This document shows, in pieces, positions 34,739 through 47,539 of a DNA stretch of 64,000 nucleotides. The stretch spans positions 1,674,001 to 1,738,000 of the forward strand of contig JASISA010000010.1 in the NCBI GenBank assembly GCA_031771865.1. Reading direction: 5' to 3'. Positions within the stretch are counted from its first letter, which is position 1. Every line of letters starts with the position of its first letter. The stretch comes from Nothophaeocryptopus gaeumannii (Eukaryota; Ascomycota; Dothideomycetes; Mycosphaerellales; Mycosphaerellaceae). A program made the translations under genes and the position numbers. The notes under the pieces were generated by a model. That model searched no databases. It was not told the origin of the DNA and saw nothing but the letters and a program-made list of their open reading frames with translations.

Positions 34739-36161
34739 CTACTGTCCCGGCATCCCCTCCCTCAAATTCTTATACTTGCTATCCGGATAATCCAAGTAAT
34801 TCTCACACTGCTCCAACGACTTGAAGCAGCTGGTCACAGTCTTGATCAAGCTGCGGGTATCGTCGAGAGGTTGATCGCCAGACAACTCCCACCACATAGC
34901 ACCTGCATCACATCGTTAGCATCTCTCTGCGATATTTTTGACTTTCTCTCTGCACTTGCCGCCCATCTCCTTATCCTCAATATAATGCGCCTTGCTCATC
35001 GCGATCTCCGGCGTATCATAGCTCACCATGTAATGGCTTGCGTTTGAGTATGACCAGCTTGCAACAATCGTGTCGTCCTTGTAAATGGCCGTGCTGGCAT
35101 TCTTGAGAGGAAGAGCTTTGTAGTCCCAAACTCCATTCTCCCAACTTCCATCCTGCGCCGGCGAAAAGTGTGTACCAGGTCCAGAAGTATTGGCAAATGA
35201 GCGTCCGTAGAGAGGCATTCCGAGGTTGAGTTTCTCAGCCGGATACGACTGATTCCCCAAATAGTAATCAATCGCGTCTTGAGTAGAAAAGTCCGTACTC
35301 CTCGGATTCTTTCTCGACTTATATATATTCGACAGATGGCCGGAGAAATTCGAGAAAGAGCCCTGGTAGTCGTAGGCCATCAAGTTGACGAAATCGACGT
35401 ATTTATCGAGGCCGCGCATGTCGAAGTAAGGGTAGTGATCCGGTCCAGCCGGAACAGCGAGCGTGAGCAGGAAATGAGGGTTGCCAGTCAGGTTGCGAGA
35501 GTAGTTGTCCAGTTCCTGGCGGAGAAGCCCGCAAGTGTCGACGATGTCGGCGGCTTGTTTGGTGTTATTGGGATACTCCCAATCGATGTCTAGGCCATCG
35601 AAGCCGAGATCCTTGAGGAGTTGGACGCTCGTCTTCGCAAACGTCTTGCGACCAGTGCTGTTGGCCAGAGCGGGAGCGAAGTTCGTCCTCAGGTTCCATC
35701 CACCAACCGACAGCAACGTCTTGAGGTTTCGGTTTTGCTTCTTGTGAAGGTATAGCTGCTTAAGGTTTCCGTATAGGTTGGTCGTCCTATTGTCCTGGAC
35801 ATCACCATCAAATTGCTTTTGAACATCGGCGAATTCATCGGTGAGGTACGCTTCGCCAGTCTTGTTGTTGATGCCCGCAAAGGCGTAGAAGACGTGAGTG
35901 AGAGCCGAGGATTGGATGTTTTGAGGTGACCAGTTTCGTCCGTAGATGGCCCAGGAAACCTAGTCCGTGTCAGCCGATGTAAGATGCCGAGCCAATGCTT
36001 GGAGAGTCTGAACGTACGTAGTAGCCAATCGCTTTCATGCCGGATTGAGAGACATGGGCATTTTTCTTGTGCAGATGCGTATGCTTCATGGGGAGACTCG
36101 AGCCGGAGACGAGCGCTGAAAGTGACAACAGTGACGTGAGCAAGAAGCCGAAGCAGAACAT
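34739..36161 (-). CDS. Secreted GH18 chitinase
   Basis: Endo- or exo-chitinase of glycoside hydrolase family 18 that cleaves beta-1,4-GlcNAc polymers in wall turnover or nutrition. The exons are 36161-36018, 35959-34960 and 34902-34739, encoding 435 aa. The signal peptide is FGFLLTSLLSLSALVSGSS, followed by a basic His-rich segment. The barrel starts at MKAIGYYVSWAIYGRNWSP, formed across intron 1. SVGGWNLRTNF is the family's SxGG strand, and FDGLDIDWEYP carries the catalytic Glu at about 176. LMAYDYQG and MPLYGRSF are substrate-site strands. The last exon begins GAMWWELSGDQP with the conserved barrel Trp. Intron 2 uses a GC donor (GGCAAGTGC) and acceptor ATGCAG, since no GT site keeps the frame. 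Several N-glycosylation sequons are present. Confidence 0.93.
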
Positions 36162-37907
36162 TTTGAAGTCCGTTCGAAGGAAAGCGTCCTTCAGCTAAGC
36201 ACTGATGCTATCTTTTTAAAAGAGCGTCATAATCGATGATTCCAAGACTGACGCGACGGCTTCACGCTTGGAAGCAAGTACCGATTGGAAACGAGTGTAC
36301 AGGTGATTCAATCACCCAGCAGCGACCACACAAGTAAACAAGAACCGTCGATGTCAAGCGCTTGCGCCTCGCGAATGAACGACCAGATACAGGAGGCTCA
36401 GGGCCCCTGCATATACTCTGTACCTTGGACGGGAGGTTAAACAATCTCAAGGTTGCTAGCCGAATTAAATGAATAATTCTTCTACCTTAAATCTGCACAG
36501 TGTTTGGAAAGTAAATCTTTAACTTCAAAATCATAAATATGAAAATCACTTACACTGTCAGAAAGGCGCATGTCAATGCCAAATGAACGTGGCTGCACGC
36601 GAATCTCAGACATCGCGTGCCAAAACGTCTACTTCTGGGCATTTCGAAGAGGGTCCGTCATGAGTAGTGGTACAGTCACCAGCAGCAGAACGATCAGTAT
36701 TGCTGGGATCCTGTGGTAGAAACGAGGGTATTCTGCCCTGCACTTGCCTACACGCTAGCTGCTGTTTTGTGGATTTCGAGAGGATCGATAGGTAGAAGCA
36801 GGCCTTTCGACGTCTCGCAAGGGGTGCGAATGGTTCGGAACAGCGCTTAGCAGGGTCGATTTCGCTGTTTAAGGCGAAATACAAGGTTGAAACCCACTGC
36901 TTATGGAAGCTGTCCTCTAACTGTAGAAAACGTAGGCACGAATCTTAGAGTAAGTTTGTCGTTTGTTTCATGGCAAATCGTGGCCGGGGAATCGTCCGGG
37001 GGCATGTATGGAGTCGGTTATCTCCGACCTGGGTTGACAGCCGGAAGATTTTCCGGATGATCCTAAGTGGTTTGTTGTTGCAAGGCCATTCCCAGATTTG
37101 AAGACCAAATGCGTGATTTCGACCTGGGTGACATGTCGAGTAGTACGCCACTATCAAGGATTTGGCTCGTATTGGGGCTCCTCGATGTTTCGCTAGAGGA
37201 CAGAGTTTGCAGTGCAAACGACGAGCGAATGCATAAATGCTGAAAGAAAGGTCGTTGCCCACTAGAGAGCGGAAGCACTGCATGGTGGAGACCATCCAAG
37301 AGTGGCAGCACAAGCTGCTGAAACAACGATGGGAGTAGAAGCTGTGCGCCAGTCAAAAGTAGCTCACCAGGCAGGAAAGGAACGTATTGAGCCCTTGATC
37401 AGATATTTCGTGATGGGGAGATGCGCGTGGTCTCTCGTCAAATCGTAAATCATTGTGTATCAATACAGGAACATTTTGAAGCTGTTTGCGAAATCAGAGT
37501 ACCTCTCCAGTCCAGTCCCAAGATTACATGTAATAGATGTGTCGCCATGTCCGTTGTTCGCTCGTAACAGATATATCGAGCCAAAATTAGTAGTAAGAGA
37601 TCTAGCCATGCTAAACTTTCGGGTATCACACAAAATGCGAAGTCGAGGTCGTCAATGGTCGGCAGAAGTTTGTGCCGGAATGCGTCTAGTGTGCAAGTCG
37701 TACAATCGTGCTTGGGCGGTCGAAATATCTCCAGTAGAACGTTTGGCCTGTGAGTTCGAGTATGGGGCGGTGTAGTTGTTTCGAATGCGATCAAATACCA
37801 GGAGGCTCAGGGTCAGGCCTATTCGGGCCTTTCGCGCTTGACACCGATGAGCGAAGCATCGCATGGACATTACAAACCAGTTTGAAGATTGAAGTGGCTG
37901 CGGCATT
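36162..37907. other. Gene-poor interval
   Basis: About 1.75 kb between the chitinase start and the end of the Ras-like gene. Only short frames without motifs. A TTTTTAAAA string at about 36211-36219 could be a TATA-like element for the chitinase. Confidence 0.45.
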
Positions 37908-38723
37908 TCACCAGCACCTGAGCTTATGCCACCAGCGCTTCTTGGAAAGCTCCTCGCCGGGCTCCCATCTTGGCTCAGGGGGTAGTTGCTTCTCGGTGTT
38001 GGCAGGCATTGGATCCAGGGGTCGTGTTCGCGCAGTCGATGAAGGCAGATTGGGAGTAATGCCGTCCTCGTGTTGTCTTCGTGCTGCTACGACTCTTCGA
38101 ACAAGAACTGACAACCGATTAGCACAGCCCGTTCCAAGGAGATGAAATCCTACGTACGAGCAAATGTCTCTTCGATATTGACCATTTCCCTCGCGCTTGT
38201 TTCCATGAAGCCATAGCCTTTGCTGCGAGCCCAGTTCAGACCTTCGGTAGCACCGACTTGTCTGATACCTTGGAGATCGCACTTATTTCCGGCAACGATG
38301 CAGACGGGTAAAATATTCCCGCGCTCCAAGCGGTTCTCTTTCTCCATATCGATCAGCTGGTTAAAGTACTCCAGTGAGCCCAGGGAAGTATGTTGCGTGA
38401 TATCGTACACCAGAAGGAAGGCATCTGACTGAAGATTTGAAGAAGACCATAGTCCGCGGTATTCCTCTTGGCCTGCGGTATCCGTCAACGCTAGCGAGTA
38501 TGTCGTTCCATCGATCGTTCGCGTGACGGAATAAGAGTCTTCGATGGTCGGATCGTACCTGCAGCGCACGGCGTTAGCGTTTGAGTGGTATACCAGGATG
38601 TTCCTTCACTGGCACGTACTCATGCGTCCATTGGCTGCGGACAAGACGTAGTGTGATGGACGACTTGCCGCAGCCGCCGTCGCCGCAGACGGTAATTGAT
38701 ATCTTGTGCGCGTCCTCCACCAT
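37908..38723 (-). CDS. Ras-like small GTPase without CaaX box
   Basis: A molecular switch GTPase. The exons are 38723-38620, 38558-38158 and 38107-37908, encoding 234 aa; introns are 61 and 50 nt. G1 is GDGGCGKSS (residues 14-22), switch I and G2 YDPTIEDSY, G3 DTAGQEE, G4 NKCD and G5 ETSA. The fold is Ras rather than Rho or Rab (YDPTIEDSY effector loop, NLQSDAFLLVYDIT). The C-terminal tail is Pro/Arg-rich and ends KKRWWHKLRCW, so it lacks a CaaX prenylation motif. The protein could reach membranes through its basic/aromatic end. The start MVEDAHK was chosen as the Met nearest the fold; an in-frame extension upstream (PLPESQELDRRARA) looks partly protein-like and may belong to the N-terminus. 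Confidence 0.88.
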
Positions 38724-41700
38724 CGCTCTTGCCCTTCGATCTAGTTCTTGCGATTCGGGTAGCGGGCCGACTCGTGGAACGGCAGGCGCAGGCGGTAGAT
38801 GAGGAATGTGCGTTGGTGAAGCCGAGGAATGCGGAAAGACGATGGAAGCGTAGGACAGAGGACAGAGGGTTGGTTTTGACCCTCCTAGCTCCTGCTGTGT
38901 CTCTGTTGCACAGACAAGTGACTCGGGTAGTTGGTGGCAGTGTCGCCGTTTGTCAGACCTCGGGGTTGATCGTGTTCCTCCGACGGCGGTACGGTAGACT
39001 TGGGAGCTGTACAGGTGGTGTTCCTCGATGCGTCTTGTGCAGTGGTTGTCTGCAGGTACGGGAGTGCAAGCTGCAGTCAGACGAGAGTCTCTTCTCCAAA
39101 CTAGTAGGACTTGTGGAAGCCTCCTCCCTTCCGCGTCTGATGATATCTCTCGCCCCTCTCCTGCGCATTCATTGGCGCGTGTCTTTGCTTGACACGCTGT
39201 TAATAAGACCCGGCAATATGAGTGGGATGATTTCACGCCCTCCAGACGGCGCTGGGCTTCAGCGTACACACGTGAATCTGAATCTCATCAAAGAGCAACG
39301 GGTGTGCAGCATGGTGAGACGCGCCAACTGCCGCAACGGTCGATTCGGTCCCAGCGCAACGGTCGTGGGTCTGCGTGTTGCGCAACTGCGTAGCCAGGTG
39401 ACCGTCACTGACCGAGGGGATGGCTCGTTCTATGCAGGAAGACGGAGACATCAGCGCAGAGAAGAACGGCACACGCACCAAAATTAAGGCGAAGATGCCC
39501 AAGCCGCGCGAGCTGCGCAGCACCGACGAGCGGGCAACATGCAGGGATATCGACAAAACATGAGCAGGGGTTCAACTCAATCAACCTCCGAGGCTCCTCT
39601 GGGGAAGGCGCGGTCTTCCTTGCCGTCGATCCAGCCGAGCTTGGGAAGGTCCCGCCCAAGTCCCGCTGCGAGCACTTCCTGCACTTCCACCGCGCAGCAC
39701 CGGCGGCCATGTAGAAGATGTTATTTACAGTGCTTCACGTACTTGACGTACTTCACGCCGATGCCCAATCCATCGCGACGTCTAAATCACCAAACGACCG
39801 TTCGTACGGCAGGCTCGGCACGGCTCTTGCAGAACCTGATATCACCTCAGGCATATTTCACCGAGCCCGGGACATGCAACGAGGGCAGGCGCTGGCACTG
39901 GAGGCGAGAGTTCAATACCCGTCTGCTCCGAAAGCCTCTGCTTCCGACCTAACACTTCTCTTACCTCCACATGTGCTCCTCCCCGCCCGTCCGTCGTGCC
40001 AGTGAGAGGACTTCGAGAGAACTGTGTCAGTAATAACTGTCTCAAATGCCACCATGCCAAAACAACCAAAACAACTCATCTACAAGCTGTGAGTAGGTAG
40101 CAACTTCGTCGAAGCCCAATCTTCTTGGGATCGCAACTTACCACGCCCTTGGATAAGCCACATTGCTGAAAGTTTCTGCATCCGAAAAATTCGACCACTC
40201 AGAAAATCAAGAAATCGAGCTGTCCCTGCGTCCTTACTCGGGCAGCGAAGGATGCAACTTCCGAGACCACGGCTCGGGTTGTTCGTGCAGGCGAGCATAC
40301 GAAGTACAACATGAAGGGGACTGACCGAGCCCGCCGATTCTGCTTCCCCCAGTCTCGAGGTAGATTTCTCTGCGAAGTCGCGGCATGCTTGCCCTCTGTT
40401 CGCAAGGACGTTCGGATGCCGGACTTGAGGCCGAGATTTTCCCTAGCATCACTCCACTCGTGACACTGTACTCTTGCGGAGGTACTGTGGTACCAAGCTA
40501 TTGATTTGATGCTCGAGCAGCAGTGGCCGCTACGCTTCCGCATTGTGAATACAGGCCCTCAATAAGGCTGGAGACACCCAGGAAGTTCATCGCCCTGCGC
40601 CAATGACAGCCACGAGTCTTCTTTCCAGTGACTAGTAGAAACCGGCAATGCGAAACGAATACTGTCCCCCATGGCGAACCTTCGCCCGCGGCCCGACGAG
40701 CCATGTTCCTATTGCCCAAATTCTACAGCTACTACTGAGAGCTGTATTTTGGCTTCATCACCAAAAAAGTCACATCCCCCCACTCTATCCAACGACAGCA
40801 ACTCTGAGGAAGACGAACCGCTTCACATCGCTTCACGCCCCAAATCGGGGCCCGAAACGCGTTCTGTTTACAAACGCCCGCCTTCGAACAGTCTAGATCT
40901 TCTATCGATCAAGGCATATCAAACCACGAACAGGTTCGTCCATCTCGACTGAATCACAATTCGTCGTCGTCATCACTGAGATGATCACGCCACTACTACA
41001 CTCGCCATGCAGGAGCCGGAGAGACACCCATCGGAGTTGAACACGAGAGCTCCAAGATACCATATGCTTGTACATTTCGAGCAGAAGCCTGGTCAACGAT
41101 CAAGAAGGCACCGCCCGCTGACACTGCCGTGCGAAGCTTAAACCAACCCGCCTGGACATCACCACGTATCGATGAAGAACAACGCGGGTGTGGGCCAGCA
41201 AAGACTTCACTTCCTCCACAACACTCATCAAAGTATTCTTCCTCTCCGTATCGATCGAAAGGTAGCTTGTCGCTGTCACGGGATGAGGAAAGCATTCGAC
41301 AATCGCTGTCCTCAACCTGTCGGGTGCACATTGATGCTTGTAATAAGACAGCCTGTTCTCATCAGCCGCATATCCGTTCATACCACGTATCTACACGAGG
41401 TCTTTCAACCTCAGTCAGCTTTCTTGCCACAAAGTGTCGTGTGGCAGCGAAAAGATTCGAGTTGCCCACGACGTCGATCATCGATAACGTAGTTTTGACA
41501 AACATACACTACCATTCAAATGCCAACTCCATCATCTCCAGCAGTTGCTTTCATAGATTGCTCCATAGATTGCTCAACTTTTCGCTCGCCTGCCTGCCTG
41601 CCCCTTGCCAAAAATCCATACAAGATAGATTGCTCGCTTCCTTCTCTCTCTCTCGTTCGTCATCGTCGTTAAAGAATAATTGTTCAAAACATGTAAGACC

Positions 41701-41936
41701 ACCATTTCCCGTTTCCATAGTAAACCAAACATTGGGGTATCGAGTCCAGATAAATTTCAGAACCGCGAGAAAAAAAAGATTCGTCATCCAAAAAAGTTGT
41801 TCCTCCTTCTGGTAAGCAGTCGTTGGCGGCGACCAAGACTCGCCTGAAGCCAGTCCAGTTGAGAGTCGAGGTCGTGAAAACTCCAAGACACCCGCAGTCC
41901 AATACCATTCCAGATCGTCTGTGAGTTGAGACTTCG
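38724..41936. other. Longest interval without a recognised gene
   Basis: About 3.2 kb. Frames that look weakly protein-like are the minus strand at 41381-41100 (ATSYLSIDTERKNTLMSVVE, KSLLAHTRVVLHRYVVMS), the overlapping plus strand at 41030-41340, and a 93-codon plus-strand frame from 40671. None has a recognised family or consistent splice structure. The part next to 41937 holds the 3' UTR of WC-1. Confidence 0.4.
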
Positions 41937-44900
41937 TCAATCCGGTTCGATCCCTTCATCAATCTTATCAGGCACACCAGTCGCGCCTTCCATACTCGCC
42001 GCATGGCTATCAGGACCCGTAGAGGGCTTCGAAGAAGTCCTAGGCGACTCCCTGACAACATCCGCCGAAGTCCTAGTATTGACATCAATCGGTGACTCCG
42101 CTTTCAGGGCACTCGTGCTATGTCTCGGAGATCCACTCGCTTTACTAGCCTTATCCGAAGCAGCCGAATGGACCGAATGCTGCGATGACGTTCGAGGTGA
42201 GACACGGCCGTTCTGTTCACGCTCCTGTTAGTATATCCATCTCAGCAGCCTGATGCAAGCAAGATATTGTCAGGGGAAGAGAGACACTTACGAGTTTAGC
42301 CCATCTAAGACCACAGCTATTGCACAAATCCCTTTGGCCGCTGGGTCCTCTTCTCCATTCCGGCGTGACCCGCGTATGGCAATTGGCGCAATCCTTTTGC
42401 TGGTTGCCAGCGCCCTTTCTCCGCTTCCGCTTCTTCTTGGCCGCTATCAGCGATTGCACCTCTTCGGCGAGGATGCGATTCCGCTTTTCCAATTGTCGAA
42501 TTTCGTACTGCCATGAGGATGATTTCGTAGTCTTCAGCTCGTCGAACAAGTTGTCTTCGGAGGCAAGCGATTGATCCTGGTGTCCTATCACGAGTCCATG
42601 TTGTCCCGAGAATGTCGCGACCGATCCATCGGTGCCTACATAGCGCGCGCCTGCTGATACGACAGAGTTGGGCGTCGCCCCGCCGCTGGCTTCCTGACGA
42701 GGGATCCCTAGTTGGCTCGACCCTGTTGAGTCTTGGGAGGTGCGCTCCTTGGGGTATATGGAAGGTCGATTCGGCTGGCTGGATTGGATCCCGCGCGGGA
42801 ATTTGATCAGCCTTGTTTGCGCCACAATGAAAGTCGGCTTCTGCCCTTCTTGCGCATCTCCCGGATAAAGCGCTGTGTACGCCGACAGGACTTGTCCACG
42901 TCGATTGATCATTTCGTGCTTGATCGAGGCCTTCTTGCCAGTGCGCGCGTGCTCCAGAATGCGGCCAAAGTCTTGTTTGGACTCGGTTCGCATCAACGAC
43001 TGGATACTGATACCCACCAGCTCATCCGGCTGTCGGTCGAGTAATTGCCGAACGTTTGACGACACGAATAGGAACATGCCAGATGTTGACATCTTCGTCC
43101 AGAGCTCATTCTCTCCGATGCCACCGGAGACGACGATTTCTTGCTTCGATAATGTGTAGACTGGCCTTTCCCGTCCAACCATGATAATCGATTTGCGGCC
43201 TTTGCCTTGCTCGGTATGCAGGGATCCGTGGCCTTCGAACCACATGTACCCGCTGTTCTTTCGGCGTATTCTGAAGACAACATTGACAGAAGCGCCAGTG
43301 GAGGTGTCCTTCAGCTCTCGTGTCACAGGAACGATGTCACTAGGATGACAAACCGAGCTGAGTGCGGTCCCAATGATCTCTGAAGGCTCGTATTCCAAAA
43401 CACGGAGGGCTGAAGGCGATATCCATTGGAACAAGCCCTTCAGAGACAAGACATGGACGACATCATCGGTGTTTTCCAGAAGTACCTTGTCCCACATGCG
43501 CTTCGCATACTCGGACTCCCCACTGCCGATAGTGCTGAGGATTGCGGAAACGTCGTCGCGCGGGACGGTCTGGCCCAAGTCTGCCTTGGATGTTGACTCT
43601 GGCGCGTTCAGTACATATCGAGGCATAGTCATGCCGCGCTGGTAATTTATGGAGTATGAGCCATCTACGCAAGCAGTCAGCAAAAGCGACGACACGTGGA
43701 CAGTACAATGATGGGCCCAGCTGATCGGTTCAAATCGGCAGGACCATCGGGCGATTGCACATACCAGGATTCTTGTTTGTAACCGCATTCGGCTGCTCCA
43801 CGAGGTCAACCTGAAAACCCACGAAGAACTTGACCTGCTCCGTGTCCCATGTGATTGGGATCATTGTCAGCAAGTTCATAAAGGGTTGCCCGCCCCGCCG
43901 GTAATTGATCAGCGATATTTGCGCCTCTTTCCTGAGGTTAATCATGTTCTTCAGGTACAGCACCGAGTCATCGTCGACATATTTGCGCTTCAGTCCCGGC
44001 GCAACATTGCCGTCGGGCGACTGCAGAAACCGACAGTTTCGGCCCAAGATCATATGTTTGGTATACCCCGTCAGCCTCTCAAAGTTTTCCGAGCAATACA
44101 CAATCGGAAAGTCATCTTTCTCGGCATCGCAGACAACGAAAGCGCACGACAGATCGACCGCTCCGATGTTGATCTCGGGATTCGGCCGTGTTGCGACTCG
44201 CATCTTGGACGTGTCAGCTGGAATGCGCCCAAACAAACAGGACGATTACACTCACCAGAACGCCAAGCATATCGAATCCAGTAGATGAGTAGGCATTCTT
44301 ATACACGGTCTGCATGTGAGACTTTCCAACTAACGTTGAAGGCCAACCACCTTCGGGTTGATCCCAAGGGAAATTCTGATTGTTTGGATTATGGTTGGCC
44401 GCGTCTACCGGCACTGGCCCGTTGACCCCGTCAAAACCTTGCTGGGATGGTTGACCGACTCCTCGATCTTTTCGCGATCCAGGAATGGGGTGCTGCGGCT
44501 GTCCGTTGAAACCTCCTCCCACTTGCTGCTGCGACTGATGCGTTTGCATGGGAGGTCGAGAACCAGAAGCCGAAGGTTCTGCGCTCATAGGCGAAGAGCC
44601 TTGCGCAGGGCTCATGTGATCCGGTACATGCAGACTTTGAGCGCGCGAAACCTGACGTGGGACAGCGGATCCACCGTTGCTGTGATTGCCATACTGGGTG
44701 TGCATACCACTATGCACGCTGTTGCCTCCTTGGTCATGGGCCGACATTCGTCCGGATCGCGGAGTACCCTGATGTTGCTGCTGCTGTGGCGATGGGTGCA
44801 TTGGTGAGCTGAAAGCCGACTGATTGAATTGCGGTTGGTTGTACAGGTTCATGGACATGGATTCCGCACTCAAAGAGCCGCTCATGGTCGCTCCTACCGT

Positions 44901-45485
44901 GTAGTCCATACCCATGCCCATATTGGTATCAAGGTACGGGCTGGCATCCATATTCATATCGAGCGCAGTTGCTGGGTGTGAGGGAGACATGACGAAGGCA
45001 GAATTCGAAGACATTGACGGCATATAGCTCTGGTTATGACCGGCAAGACTGTTGGTATCCACGGAAAGATCTGTCCTCGAATGTCGAGGACTCGACTTGC
45101 TGTGCCTACGTTGCTGCACAGGCGCAGGCGTAACAGCACCCGATGCCATGCTACTCTGATCCAGTCCGGTGTTAGGATCGTACTGGAAGCTATTGACGGA
45201 GCCAGAGGGAGAGGCCTGACCGTAGTCCATCATGGATATCCGCCTCATGTCGGGATTCATCGGGCGGTGCGGACTGTTGCCGTATCCCTGTGGCATGCTC
45301 TGTCTCCGGATTACCTTGGAGTTCTGGCTAACAATATCCTCCAGCGATTGTCCGCCGCCCAAAGGACCGCCAGTCATGGCTGCCATGCCATCCTGACTTA
45401 GCATCATTATATTTCCACCTGCGCCATTATCGGTGTGGTCCATGTTGCTGCCGTCGTAGGCATTGTTGTACGAGTACCCGTTCAT
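41937..45485 (-). CDS. wc-1: White Collar-1 blue-light receptor and GATA transcription factor
   Basis: Binds FAD, senses blue light and, with White Collar-2, activates light and clock genes. The exons are 45485-44256, 44203-43765, 43664-42292 and 42224-41937, encoding 1109 aa; introns are 38-100 nt. The N-terminus is Gln/Ser/Met-rich with a short polyQ run (SPQQQQHQGTP). The LOV domain spans about 411-545, with the photoactive Cys at 467 in GRNCRFLQSPDG and NYRRGGQPFMNLLTMIP. Two further PAS domains follow (GLFQWISPSALRVLEYEP; SGMFLFVSSNVRQLLDRQPD). A basic nuclear signal (KKKRKRRKG) precedes a GATA finger C-x2-C-x18-C-x2-C at 982-1007. The last exon adds a Ser-rich tail ending EGIEPD. The LOV exon begins exactly at an AG|ATG acceptor. 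Confidence 0.96.
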
Positions 45486-46803
45486 GATGGGCGTGTGTAT
45501 ATAGCGATCGCAATCGATTTGCCTGAACGCGCCTGATTGCTGGCCAGAATGCTCAGTCGGCTACGCTCTGGCGACAAGCGCCTGGCACTGGTTGCCGCCG
45601 CTGGGAAATGTTGCTTCCTTGTGGGCGCAGCATAGATGTACTGCTCGCGCTATCGGCGGCGTTGTGCGCCTTAGTCGTGGACGCCAGCAGTTCGGGGATA
45701 ATGTAGGTATCGGTGGAAGCGGGTAGGGCAGGGCAGGACTGCGCTCCGCCGGCGAATTGGCGAAGGAGGGAGCTCCGCGGTGCGAGTCGAAGTGTTTCGG
45801 GGCCCGGTGATGGTCGGGAACGAAGCTGCGCAATGCTGCCCGCGGGGTCGCAACGGGGCGGTGAGGGCGACGACGACGGTGGAGGGAGCGGTGCTCGGTC
45901 GGTACAGTCGATGATACGGAAGTGTAGGCGTAAGTGCGGGTGCAGGTGGTGTCAATCAAGTAGTGGGCCTGACCCGACCGACAACAACAGACTTGCAGAC
46001 AGAGGAGACCGGCCGAACTCAAAATGGCGAGGATGTTTCCGTCCACACTCACGAATGCTGGATGTCGTCTTCCACTAACTCCGTGAGTTTGGCAGCCACG
46101 AGTCTGTTCCTCAATGTTTCAGGCCAGAAACATGGATGCGGGAAGATGGATGCTGGAAGAGGCACGCCAGAAGCACACCAGTGGCACACAACAGATGGGA
46201 GAGCGGGCAGAATCTGCCAATGCTCCGCCTGAACCCTCCCACCATGCAGCCGTCCGTCTTCATGCATCCTATGCACTATGTGCAGACCCGCCTTGGCCGT
46301 CAAAAGCAAGTCAGAAAAGTCTATCCGGCAGCTCCCCCGGACCCCGACTCATGGAGCATGAAGTCTCACCCTCAGCTTCTGCTCCGAGTGTGGACGCCGG
46401 CAAGATGCCTCTCTCGCCTTCGAGTTTGCCAGCGCTCCAGTCACCCACTCCCAACGTCCTCATATCAGCGCATGAAGTTGATCTTCGAGGAGCATGACGA
46501 TTAATTTTCGAATTCAACATTCGAAAGGGAAACTTTGCACTCACCCTGCAACCGTTCGGTCCTCGACCGAATTAAAGCATACTCCAAATGCGAAAGATAC
46601 CACGTCTATGGATAGTGCGCCGATCACGACAGTCTCAGCCCATTCTCTGTCCAGTGCTTGGCAATTGACTTTGGGGCCTCGTGGACACGACTCGAGGAGA
46701 TGAGAGCGATACAAAGGATAGCAACATAGCAACACCAGCTTCCTATCTGCTCTTTATGCCGCCGCGATACACCTCGAATCCCCATCTCCGCTTCCGTCGC
46801 GCT
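45486..46803. other. 5' flank of WC-1
   Basis: About 1.3 kb. No supported gene; probably a long regulatory region and 5' UTR of WC-1. No light-response element was identified with confidence. Confidence 0.45.
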
Positions 46804-47539
46804 TTATCCTGCGACAAAGTTCAAAAATTGAGTATGATGCATTTCTACCTTCTGGACGCCTTCTCTGAGTAGAGAGATGTTGTCCTTGAAAGTCTGCGTC
46901 TCTCTAAAGGCCATATGGGCGTCTTTGCTCTGCCATCCCACGACCAGCACCAAAGCTTGCCCTTTCGCGCCTTCCTTCTCCACGTCGGTCTCATGCGTAA
47001 GTCCTGCTGCGGCTCCTAAGAATCCATCCGGCTTCGCTTTCTCAACAATCTCGCGAAACTTGTTCAAGTTCTCCACGTTAGACGACTGCACCTCTCCTTG
47101 AAATTGGAACGTCGCGACTTCCGTCACTGGAGCTGACAACGCCTGACTGTATGCGCCTTGAGGTTCGAAGTCGACATGCACCATGCTCAAGGGTTCGCCG
47201 CTCGTAATGCTTAGGAATCGCTGCAGAAATGGGTTATATACGGCACTCGCCTCGAAGTTCCGGTGACTGTCGATCTTGTCCCATGCTGTAGGGCATTGGT
47301 CATCAGCGGGTCCATTCTTCACCTGTCAAACCAGAATCTGAGCTTGCAAACTACTTACTGACGAAAAGCTGGAACGTGTCGGGGCTCTCAAGGAACGTCC
47401 CAAACTGAACTTGCCGCACTCCATCGGTCATGGATAACCGATCGCCCACTTCCTTCACCACGGTCGCCTCCGGCGTCGATGGCTCTCCAATGCTGCTTCC
47501 TGCCTTCAGAGGCGCAACCAGGATCTCCGTGGTCGGCAT
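46804..47539 (-). CDS. ABM-fold (dimeric alpha-beta barrel) domain protein
   Basis: The exons are 47539-47359 and 47285-46804, encoding 220 aa. The intron of 73 nt (GTAAGT to CCTACAG) was chosen because it yields SPDTFQLFVTWDKIDSHRNF, the typical end of an ABM module; other acceptors upstream break this. There appear to be two ABM-like halves: residues about 5-85, and about 110-210 with LVLVVGWQSKDAHMAF. Such domains occur in antibiotic biosynthesis monooxygenases and heme-degrading enzymes, and in many proteins without a known activity. No catalytic residue can be assigned here. Divergent from the aldolase-like gene. Confidence 0.82.

Noticed and set aside
38696..39487. Plus-strand frame of 263 codons
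   Set aside because: Overlaps the Ras-like gene's first exon on the opposite strand; composition not protein-like.
41937..41960. GGTTCGATCCC string resembling a tRNA T-arm
   Set aside because: Lies in the last exon of WC-1 and has no matching acceptor or anticodon arms.
45561..46052. Minus-strand Pro/Arg-rich frame upstream of WC-1
   Set aside because: Low-complexity, no motif, probably 5' UTR or promoter of WC-1.
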